Part shown: one piece after another, positions 1 to 5,575 of the stretch
How positions within the stretch are numbered: position 1 is the stretch's first letter
Layout: every line of letters begins with the position of its first letter
Source of the DNA: CAYHKY01 sp964357355
Lineage (GTDB): Bacteria > Patescibacteriota > Microgenomatia > UBA10105
DNA length: 5,903 nt
NCBI GenBank assembly: GCA_964357355.1
Contig: CAYHKY010000079.1
Coordinates: 1-5,903 of the forward strand
Reading direction: 5' to 3'
Translations under genes and position numbers: made by a program
Notes under the pieces: model-generated
Databases searched by the model: none
The model's input: the letters and a program-made list of their open reading frames with translations, nothing else
Told to the model about the DNA's origin: nothing

Positions 1-40
1 ATTTGCTGAGGAAGTGGGAGATAATTACTTGGCTCTCTTT

Positions 41-112
41 GGGTGGCTAGTCCATCGGTAGAACGCTTTCCTGATAAGAAAGAGGCGCTAGGTCCGACTC
101 CTAGGCCACCCA
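41..112 (+). tRNA. tRNA-Ile (anticodon GAT), somewhat divergent
   Basis: A 72-nt cloverleaf can be drawn by hand. The acceptor stem GGGTGGC (41-47) pairs perfectly with GCCACCC (105-111), followed by discriminator A112; CCA is not encoded (ACA follows). The anticodon stem CTTTC/GAAAG (66-70/78-82) is perfect and holds the loop CTGATAA, giving anticodon GAT (Ile). The T stem CTAGG/CCTAG (88-92/100-104) is perfect around TCCGACT. The D arm (50-64) keeps A14, the GG pair and A21, but has one C-A mismatch in its 4-bp stem. Departures from consensus are C instead of T at position 55, and T15/G48 in place of the usual purine/pyrimidine Levitt pair. The gene is convergent with the copper operon. A seven-T run (129-135) lies downstream without a convincing hairpin. 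The call as a tRNA is firm; full function is less certain. Confidence 0.9.
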
Positions 113-164
113 CAAAAGTAGCGAATGATTTTTTTCCTCAACAATCTTGATGTAAAGCGTAATT

Positions 165-434
165 TTACTTTTTGGCGAACATGTTATAAAAGTTGGCAAA
201 AAGATATCCAAGCAGCCAACCTCCACCGGTTGCAGTTAAAAACCCAACTGCAAGTGAACCTAAGTTTGTTTGTGTTGAAAGTGTCAATTTACTGATATCA
301 ATTCCATGGAACCATGAACGGGCCACGGTCATAGCGATGTCTGGAAACAGTAATACCGACACAGCACAAACGATATAAACTACCGCGACAGTTGCAGCCG
401 TAGCATTTGCAGTAGCCATAGGCAGATGTTTCAT
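165..434 (-). CDS. small two-helix membrane protein, DUF5676-like
   Basis: This 89-aa protein has two hydrophobic segments, about residues 11-34 and 57-84. Between them is a short loop containing the motif WFHGID (41-46), preceded by LLFPD. This pattern recalls the DUF5676 family of small membrane proteins of unknown function; the match is by eye. The start at 434 (ATG) is chosen because AGGAGG lies exactly 8 nt upstream. An in-frame GTG at 443-441 overlaps that Shine-Dalgarno sequence and cannot sensibly be the start. It is the last gene of the minus-strand operon, 25 bp after the stop of the CcdA-like gene, and is convergent with the tRNA. The only cysteine is C23 in helix 1 and the loop has one histidine, so direct metal binding is not evident. 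Its role is unknown; the copper context is the main clue. Confidence 0.75.
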   Translation of the reverse strand: MKHLPMATANATAATVAVVYIVCAVSVLLFPDIAMTVARSWFHGIDISKLTLSTQTNLGSLAVGFLTATGGGWLLGYLFANFYNMFAKK

Positions 435-442
435 ATAGTTCA

Positions 443-448
443 CCTCCT
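443..448 (-). promoter_or_regulatory. ribosome binding site that fixes the DUF5676-like start
   Basis: On the minus strand this reads AGGAGG, a perfect Shine-Dalgarno core, with 8 nt to the ATG at 434-432. It overlaps the alternative in-frame GTG (443-441), which rules out that longer start. Confidence 0.85.
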
Positions 449-459
449 AACTTTTTCTC

Positions 460-1308
460 TTACATTAAGCGAACCATGAAATATATGAAGATNNNNNNNN
501 NNTACAATCCAGACTTAATAGCAAATATAATAAAAACAACCGCACCAACTACAATCAGCATATCAAAAACTGGGTTACGGAAATAGCCGGAAAGATTGTA
601 AATGAATGTTCGTATCTGATTACTATACGCGTCACTTGATTCCATCTGGATTTTTCCTGTTAGAGCGAGTACTGCTATGACCATTGAGGAAATGAGAAAG
701 GTTCCGGCTGCGAGCAATTTAAGTGGCTTCTCGGTTTTTTTCTTAAAGTTGTACAGATACTGATTGGTTATTTTCTCGTAGAATAATGACAAGAGAAATA
801 AGGGGAAAACAATTCCCAATACATATACAAAAGATACGATGAGCGAAGTCAACAGTGTTGGCGAAAGTGTAGATAATGTAATTGCTGCAAACAATACCGG
901 TGCGCAACAAGCCGAAGTAATACCGGAGAATATTCCCAGGAGAAATGTTGAACTAACCGTAGTTTTTTCGGGCATGGTATACCGAGGCAACGGCAGCATA
1001 AGTTTAGTGTCAAACAGCGTCATGAGTCCGACAATAAACATGACGAGTGCTCCCAAAAGATAAATTGTCGTATGAAATGTATCAAAAAACGAAACCACAA
1101 AACGGAATCCCAAGGCGACTGGTACCAGAATTGATCCCAGGCCTAGCGCAAACACAAGTGTCAAAAAAACTACCCGACTTCGTTCTTTAAAAATTGTACC
1201 CAGATAGGATGGAAAGAGGAATGTAATGCAGCACGGAGCAAAGAGAGCCACCATCCCGCCTATAAACGCCGCAGTTAAAGATACTCCAAATAAAAGATTC
1301 GAGTCCAA
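460..1308 (-). CDS. CcdA/DsbD-type thiol-redox transmembrane protein, C-terminus across assembly gap
   Basis: This is an integral membrane protein of the CcdA family, which relays electrons from cytoplasmic thioredoxin to extracytoplasmic thiols. Six core helices can be drawn at roughly residues 7-30, 47-70, 80-97, 121-147, 152-176 and 195-217, with a seventh at 247-266. The two active-site-like cysteines lie where the family has them: C26 in APCC (helix 1, followed by FPSYL) and C134 in SACCAP (helix 4). Each is followed by a second cysteine (C27, C135), giving vicinal Cys-Cys pairs. The start is TTG at 1308-1306: GGAG (minus strand, 1321-1318) sits 9 nt upstream, and the next methionine would cut into helix 1. 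The gene begins 6 bp after the DUF1573 stop, in the same frame. Residues 1-268 are firm. The last ~10 residues follow 10 N of unknown true length, so the frame and the stop at 460 are provisional. Confidence 0.85.
   Translation of the reverse strand: MDSNLLFGVSLTAAFIGGMVALFAPCCITFLFPSYLGTIFKERSRVVFLTLVFALGLGSILVPVALGFRFVVSFFDTFHTTIYLLGALVMFIVGLMTLFDTKLMLPLPRYTMPEKTTVSSTFLLGIFSGITSACCAPVLFAAITLSTLSPTLLTSLIVSFVYVLGIVFPLFLLSLFYEKITNQYLYNFKKKTEKPLKLLAAGTFLISSMVIAVLALTGKIQMESSDAYSNQIRTFIYNLSGYFRNPVFDMLIVVGAVVFIIFAIKSGLXXXXIFIYFMVRLM
493..502. other. assembly gap of 10 N inside the CcdA-like gene
   Basis: Ten N characters replace sequence near the 3' end of the CcdA-like frame. A round 10 is commonly a placeholder, so the real number of missing bases, and the reading frame after it, are unknown. 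Confidence 0.97.
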
Positions 1309-1314
1309 AATTTT

Positions 1315-1830
1315 TTACTCCACAAATGCTTTAACACTGAATTTCAGATCTTTATTCTCTGGATCGTTGGTTGATATATACACGGCTCTGGTAACTTCAC
1401 CTTTAACCGGCATTAAGATCGGTTTATATGTAACCAAAACGCTGGCTTTTTCTCCCGGATTTAATGTTCCTGTCCAATTGCTTTTTGAGTGCATGCTAAA
1501 TTCCGGGCTCTTTTGCCTATTGATTGTAATAATTCCAAATGTACAACCGCAGGATGATGTGACTTTGAAAAGCTGTAAAGGCATATCGCCGGTATTTTCT
1601 ATCGTAAATTCGGCTGATTTTTCATCTGAAACTTTCATTTTTCCTAAATCGGAAAATGTAGAGTTAACCAGGGTTTTGGGTCGGGAAGAAGATGTAGTTT
1701 TATAAGAAGTTACTTGTGCCTGACTTTTTGACTCATCTATAGCTACAATACTGATTGCGACAATAGCAATTACTGTGACTGCGCCAATAATCCAAAAAAC
1801 TCCTCCGTGTTCTATATTTTTAAACTTCAT
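1315..1830 (-). CDS. membrane-anchored DUF1573 family protein
   Basis: This 171-aa protein has one N-terminal hydrophobic segment (about 11-31), preceded by a short charged stretch, so it is probably a signal anchor with the rest outside the cytoplasm. A Ser/Thr/Lys-rich linker (about 33-55) leads to an immunoglobulin-like beta domain. That domain has the DUF1573 hallmarks: FTIENTGDMPL (75-85), SCGC (93-96), a LNPGEKASV turn (123-131), and ISTNDP (152-157) near the end. The function of DUF1573 is not settled. The C94-G-C96 pair, next to a CcdA-like thiol-redox protein, makes redox or metal partnership a reasonable inference. The ATG at 1830 lies 4 bp after the copA stop with no clear Shine-Dalgarno sequence, so translation is probably coupled to copA. 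The CcdA-like gene starts 6 bp downstream. Confidence 0.88.
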   Translation of the reverse strand: MKFKNIEHGGVFWIIGAVTVIAIVAISIVAIDESKSQAQVTSYKTTSSSRPKTLVNSTFSDLGKMKVSDEKSAEFTIENTGDMPLQLFKVTSSCGCTFGIITINRQKSPEFSMHSKSNWTGTLNPGEKASVLVTYKPILMPVKGEVTRAVYISTNDPENKDLKFSVKAFVE

Positions 1831-1834
1831 ATGC

Positions 1835-4800
1835 TTATTGGGAAAAGATTATATTTCCGTCAACGCTTTGTACATTTAGAGGTTTAGCAGCTAATTGATT
1901 GAGTGTATTCTGATTTACAAAATAATATTCGTCCAAAATTGTTCCTGTTGGCGCAAGTATTGCAGTAACTCTAATCTGCGCAAGACCGAAGAAATCAGGA
2001 ATGACGTCTCCGGTCTGAGTAAAAATTTTCCCTTCGCGCATCTTCTCAGCTTCTTTGGAACCTATAATTACATCGGTATCAGACAGCATAAGATCACCCT
2101 CAGCTAGTTGCACTTCTGAAACCCAAGATGAGACACCCATAAAATACTTCGGTGTAATCCCCACAAAAGCTATTCTGTTCGGATTACCAGCAACAATGGA
2201 AGCTGCAGCTTGAGGACTGAAAGTGGTAATTTTGGCTTCTGCCATTTTTACTTCTGTCATCGACGAACTCAATTTCCCAAATTCAAAAAACACAAATAAG
2301 AAAATGGCAGTCATGACAACAGGAGCAAAGAGCGAAACGTAATTTCGTTTTCCCGGTTTGAAGTATTTAATGAGCAGTGAATTAGAAACCACGGAGACTG
2401 ACGACAAGGCCATTGCAAGTCCAGCTAATTCTGGTTTCAGAACTAACCCGACTCCCATAAATACGCGCGCAGCAATTGGTATGCCGATCACGTTATAAAA
2501 AAGTGCAAAGAACATGTTTTGTTTGATCTTTTGCATCGTTTCCTTTGACAGATCAAAGGCAGTCACCACGTCGCGTAAATCGTTTTTAATAATCACGATT
2601 CCGCCAGTTTCCATGGCGACGTCAGTACCTGATCCCATGGCGATACCTATATTAGCCTGAGCCAGAGCCGGAGCATCATTGATGCCGTCTCCAACCATGG
2701 CGACTTTTTTGCCTGTTTCCTGCAGCTTTTTAACTTCGGCAGCTTTATTTTCAGGTAAAACTTCAGCTAGTACATTTGTGATTCCAACTTGCCAAGCAAT
2801 TGCACGGGCAGTACGAACGTTATCCCCGGTTATCATCCAGACGTCAATTTTGCGAGTTTTCAATGCCTCCACTGCCTCACGGGATGTTTCTTTGACTGTG
2901 TCGGCAACTGCAATGATACCCAGAACTTTTTCAGTAGAAGCTAAAATCATGGCTGTTTTTCCTTGTTCTTCCAACCGTTCAAGTTTTCTGTTTATTCGTC
3001 CTACTTCAAGTTGAGCAATATCTTCGATTAGTTTACGATTGCCCATGTAGTACACATATCCATTCACTGTGCCTTGAACTCCATGTCCGGGAATCGCTTT
3101 GAAATTATCCACGTCAGTTGTATCAATCGTTTCCTCTTGGGCATAATTGACTATCGCTTCAGCCAAGGGATGTTCAGAAGATTTTTCAAGCGAGGCCGAG
3201 ATTTCAATGAGTTCATCTTCATCCATCTCTGAAAGACTCAAAACATCGGTTACCACTGGTTTTCCATTTGTAAGTGTTCCTGTTTTATCAAAGACAACAG
3301 CGTTTACTTTGCACGCCGCTTCCAATGGTTCACCGCCTTTAATTAAGATTCCTTGTTCGGCACCTTTGCCGGTTCCCACCATCAAGGCGGTTGGAGTGGC
3401 GAGTCCCAAAGCGCATGGACAGGCAATCACAATCACCGCGGTAAATGCCATCAAAGCAAATGCGAGGGTTGAGCCAAGGAAAAAGTACCAGATGGTATAA
3501 GTTAGAATTGCTATCCCAATGACAGCGGGAACAAAGTAGGCAGATATTTTGTCAGCAAATGCCTGAATGGGAGCTTTGGATCCTTGAGCATCCTCAATCA
3601 GACGGATAATTTGCGCAAGAGCTGTTTCAGTTCCTACGCGAGTAGCCATGAATTCAAAGCTGCCGGTTTTATTTATTGTTGCACCAATGACCATGTCTCC
3701 AATATTTTTCTCAATCGGCAAACTTTCACCGGTAAGCATTGATTCATCGACTGCAGAGGACCCTTTAATGATTTTCCCGTCTACGGGAACTTTTTCGCCA
3801 GGACGGACCAGAATGGTGTCTCCGTTAACAACCTGTTCGACAGGAATATCTGCAGTTGTGTCATTTCGAATAACACGAGCTGTTTTGGCTTGTAACCCCA
3901 TGAGTTTTTTAATGGCATCTGAGGTTTTGCCTTTAGCCCGTTTTTCCAACCATTTACCTAAGATGACAAATGTAATCAGAAACGCCGCGGTTTCGAAATA
4001 AAGTTCAGGTATCTTTTCTCCTCCTACTCCCAGGAGTGATCCGCGGGTTATGACATATACTCCATAATTAATGAGAGAGTAAAAGTATGCAGTTGAAGTA
4101 CCAATCGCAATCAAACTGTCCATGTTAAATGTCTTCATCCGGAGTGCCGACCACATGCCTTTATAAAAAGAGCCGCCGAATAAGAATTGCACCGGAGTTG
4201 CCAGAATCAAAGAAATAATCCCGATAAAAGGAATCAAAAATACTTTACCGGGAATCCATGAAAAGAAGTCAAAGAACATAAAGTAAAGCATGGGCGCGCT
4301 TAAAATAGAGCTGCCTAAGAATTTATTAAACAGTTCTTTAATTTCGGCGTGGCGTTTTTTCCGTTCCAGTTCAGGGTCTTCCTGTTCTTGATAGGTTGCT
4401 TTATATCCGGATTTTTTCACCGCGTTAACCAAGTCGTCGACCCCTGACTTAGTCTCATCAAATACGACACTGGCTTTTTCAGCGGCAAAATTGACATTAG
4501 CTTCCTTAACTCCACTCACTTTTTTAAGTGATCGTTCGATCAGTCCGGCACAAGAAGCGCAGTGCATACCGGTGAGAGAAAGCTTGATGCGCTTATTAAT
4601 TTCTTTTTGCGATCGACTATTGCTTGACTGACCAAATTTGTCATTCCCGCGAAAGCGGGAATCTATATTTTGTGGATCTCCGGTCAAGCCGGGGATGACG
4701 TTTGGTACTATTGAAGTTGTAATCCCGTTAGTGTAATCATTCGACTTTGGTTGTCGCGAGTTAGCACTGAAAATCTCAATCATGCCAAAACTACTGATCA

Positions 4801-5239
4801 ATTGACCAACTTTTTCTTCAGAACCTAAATCTTCTTTATGAGCTGACACGATTGTTTTTCGATCATTTCGAATAACCCCATCAAAAAAAGATTTACCGCT
4901 TTCGTCCTGAAGAATTTTTCCTTCTGCCTTTAAATGTGATTCAAATTGAATCTTCATCGGTTTCCGACTGGATTGGTTTTTCAGAATAATTGAATCTGAA
5001 ATTGGTTGATCAACTGGTAAGGTATTGGACACACTAGCTTTATACCCGGCCCGATCAACTGCAGCCAAAACATCTTCAATGGAAGCTTTTTCCATGTCCA
5101 AAAGAAGTTTTGCGACTTTATCTTTGCTACTTACCGAAACTTGGGAAACGCCGGCCGTTTCTCTTAATTCTTCACCTATAAGCGTCTCGCATGAGGAGCA
5201 GTGCATACCGTCAATAGCCAAATGTATTGTTTGTGTCAT
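1835..5239 (-). CDS. copA: copper-exporting P1B-type ATPase CopA, with unusual linker and C-terminal extension
   Basis: The protein is 1134 aa; CopA proteins are usually about 730-830. It uses ATP to pump Cu(I) out of the cytoplasm. HMA domain 1 is at 1-73 (GMHCSSC, C14/C17) and HMA domain 2 at 216-284 (GMHCASC, C227/C230). The ATPase core then follows: TGES actuator loop 503-506, membrane CPC 607-609, phosphorylation motif DKTGT with D651, nucleotide-binding HP 690-691, and GDGIND 850-855. The Cu(I)-specific TM7 YN is at 915-916 and TM8 M-x-x-SS at 943-947. Residues 74-215 form a long linker whose positions 181-200 are encoded by an inserted dRS3-like repeat. After TM8 come an extra hydrophobic helix (about 966-986) and about 145 residues with no Cys or His. 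The ATG at 5239 has AAGGAG 4 nt upstream, overlapping the stop of the preceding HMA gene. The gene is central to the operon. The CopA assignment is secure; the extensions are unassigned. Confidence 0.97.
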   Translation of the reverse strand: MTQTIHLAIDGMHCSSCETLIGEELRETAGVSQVSVSSKDKVAKLLLDMEKASIEDVLAAVDRAGYKASVSNTLPVDQPISDSIILKNQSSRKPMKIQFESHLKAEGKILQDESGKSFFDGVIRNDRKTIVSAHKEDLGSEEKVGQLISSFGMIEIFSANSRQPKSNDYTNGITTSIVPNVIPGLTGDPQNIDSRFRGNDKFGQSSNSRSQKEINKRIKLSLTGMHCASCAGLIERSLKKVSGVKEANVNFAAEKASVVFDETKSGVDDLVNAVKKSGYKATYQEQEDPELERKKRHAEIKELFNKFLGSSILSAPMLYFMFFDFFSWIPGKVFLIPFIGIISLILATPVQFLFGGSFYKGMWSALRMKTFNMDSLIAIGTSTAYFYSLINYGVYVITRGSLLGVGGEKIPELYFETAAFLITFVILGKWLEKRAKGKTSDAIKKLMGLQAKTARVIRNDTTADIPVEQVVNGDTILVRPGEKVPVDGKIIKGSSAVDESMLTGESLPIEKNIGDMVIGATINKTGSFEFMATRVGTETALAQIIRLIEDAQGSKAPIQAFADKISAYFVPAVIGIAILTYTIWYFFLGSTLAFALMAFTAVIVIACPCALGLATPTALMVGTGKGAEQGILIKGGEPLEAACKVNAVVFDKTGTLTNGKPVVTDVLSLSEMDEDELIEISASLEKSSEHPLAEAIVNYAQEETIDTTDVDNFKAIPGHGVQGTVNGYVYYMGNRKLIEDIAQLEVGRINRKLERLEEQGKTAMILASTEKVLGIIAVADTVKETSREAVEALKTRKIDVWMITGDNVRTARAIAWQVGITNVLAEVLPENKAAEVKKLQETGKKVAMVGDGINDAPALAQANIGIAMGSGTDVAMETGGIVIIKNDLRDVVTAFDLSKETMQKIKQNMFFALFYNVIGIPIAARVFMGVGLVLKPELAGLAMALSSVSVVSNSLLIKYFKPGKRNYVSLFAPVVMTAIFLFVFFEFGKLSSSMTEVKMAEAKITTFSPQAAASIVAGNPNRIAFVGITPKYFMGVSSWVSEVQLAEGDLMLSDTDVIIGSKEAEKMREGKIFTQTGDVIPDFFGLAQIRVTAILAPTGTILDEYYFVNQNTLNQLAAKPLNVQSVDGNIIFSQ
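4640..4699. repeat. dRS3-like palindromic repeat inserted in frame in copA
   Basis: This 60-bp double-hairpin element is bounded by GTCAT and ATGAC. Its left arm contains ATTCCC-N8-GGGAAT (4643-4662), which matches the consensus of the neisserial dRS3 repeat. The right arm is a diverged second hairpin (CCGGTCAAGCCGG, 4680-4692). The outer palindrome may extend to ACCAAA (4631-4636) and TTTGGT (4701-4706). On the minus strand it encodes exactly 20 codons of CopA (residues 181-200, beginning VIPGLTGDP and ending RFRGND). Such translated peptides are familiar from palindromic repeats in many bacterial genomes. It has no transposase and would be non-autonomous. Confidence 0.85.
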
Positions 5240-5243
5240 AAAT

Positions 5244-5249
5244 CTCCTT
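5244..5249 (-). promoter_or_regulatory. copA ribosome binding site overlapping the upstream stop codon
   Basis: On the minus strand this reads AAGGAG, 4 nt before the copA ATG. It shares bases with the TAA stop (5250-5248) of the HMA chaperone gene, so a ribosome finishing the chaperone sits on the copA initiation site. This arrangement suggests translational coupling. Confidence 0.75.
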
Positions 5250-5454
5250 AAGAAACAGTTACAATTTCGTAGGGTAGTCCGGTTAAAACTTGTTTAAATT
5301 CTTTTGGGTCAACTTTACGATTTGCTTCAACCTGCGCCAGACCATCGAGTGTTACGCGGGTTGAAGTAACTCCGGGAATTTTCATAAATTTTTTAATAAT
5401 AAGTTTGACGCATGCATCGCAAGTCAGGCCTTTAAGAGTAATTGTTTGTGTCAT
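5248..5454 (-). CDS. small HMA-domain copper chaperone, CopZ-like
   Basis: This 68-aa protein consists of a single ferredoxin-like HMA domain with the metal site GLTCDAC (C12 and C15), followed by the usual helix and strand pattern (VKLIIKKFMKIPGV, then VTLDGLAQV). Free-standing HMA proteins of about 70 aa bind Cu(I) through CxxC and deliver it to CopA. Its position 8 bp upstream of copA supports that role. The ATG at 5454 is preferred over an in-frame GTG at 5475: AAGGA lies 4 nt before the ATG, the domain begins right there, and the GTG falls inside an inverted repeat. The metal site lacks the GMxC methionine and has Thr in that position, so metal preference is not proven. Its first 14 nt are identical to those of copA. 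Confidence 0.9.
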   Translation of the reverse strand: MTQTITLKGLTCDACVKLIIKKFMKIPGVTSTRVTLDGLAQVEANRKVDPKEFKQVLTGLPYEIVTVS

Positions 5455-5467
5455 ATATTCCTTTTTT

Positions 5468-5503
5468 AGAGACACTTAATGAATTTATGAGTTTAGTGTC
5501 TCT
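5468..5503. repeat. inverted repeat upstream of the HMA chaperone gene, possible operator
   Basis: AGAGACACT (5468-5476) and AGTGTCTCT (5495-5503) form a perfect 9-bp inverted repeat. Two more pairs follow inside, after a T-T mismatch, leaving a 12-nt loop. It ends 13-14 bp before the ATG at 5454, next to the ribosome site. No U-run follows it on the minus strand, so it is not a standard intrinsic terminator. It could be a protein-binding operator, an RNA hairpin that affects translation, or the terminus of a mobile repeat. It does not match the CopY or CsoR sites I know. Confidence 0.6.
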
Positions 5504-5506
5504 TAA

Positions 5507-5575
5507 ACCCGCCGCCCAAGTGCTCCCCGCCAATCCTTCATGTTTCAAATGAAGGCGGAGTAAACTTAGGTGGGT
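5507..5575. repeat. long imperfect hairpin filling the cupredoxin-HMA spacer
   Basis: Nested complementary arms can be paired by hand: ACCCGCC (5507-5513) with GGTGGGT (5569-5575, one G-U), AAGT (5518-5521) with ACTT (5564-5567), CTCC (5523-5526) with GGAG (5557-5560), GCC (5529-5531) with GGC (5554-5556), and TTCAT (5537-5541) with ATGAA (5549-5553). Bulges separate the arms. The outer arm touches the cupredoxin stop codon. The transcript hairpin is followed by UUAAGAG rather than a clean U-run, so a terminator is possible but not typical. It may be an attenuator, an mRNA stabiliser, or a palindromic dispersed repeat. It is noticeably more GC-rich than its surroundings. Confidence 0.6.

Noticed and set aside
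113..164. Possible terminators between the tRNA and the operon end
   Set aside because: There is a seven-T run at 129-135 and a weak GTAAA/TTTAC pairing near the operon stop, but no stem strong enough to call a terminator on either strand.
1226..1705. 159-aa plus-strand frame
   Set aside because: It is antisense to the well-supported DUF1573 and CcdA-like genes, has no recognisable domain, and has no good ribosome site.
4640..4706. CRISPR repeat or intrinsic terminator within copA
   Set aside because: It is a single palindromic unit with no spaced repeats and no U-run, and it is read through as in-frame codons. A dRS3-like dispersed repeat fits better.
5455..5574. Sigma-70 promoter for the chaperone-copA genes
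   Set aside because: Only poor matches to -35/-10 boxes (such as TTGGGC and TAAACT, 18 apart) are found, and they sit in the hairpin region. This is not enough to support a call.
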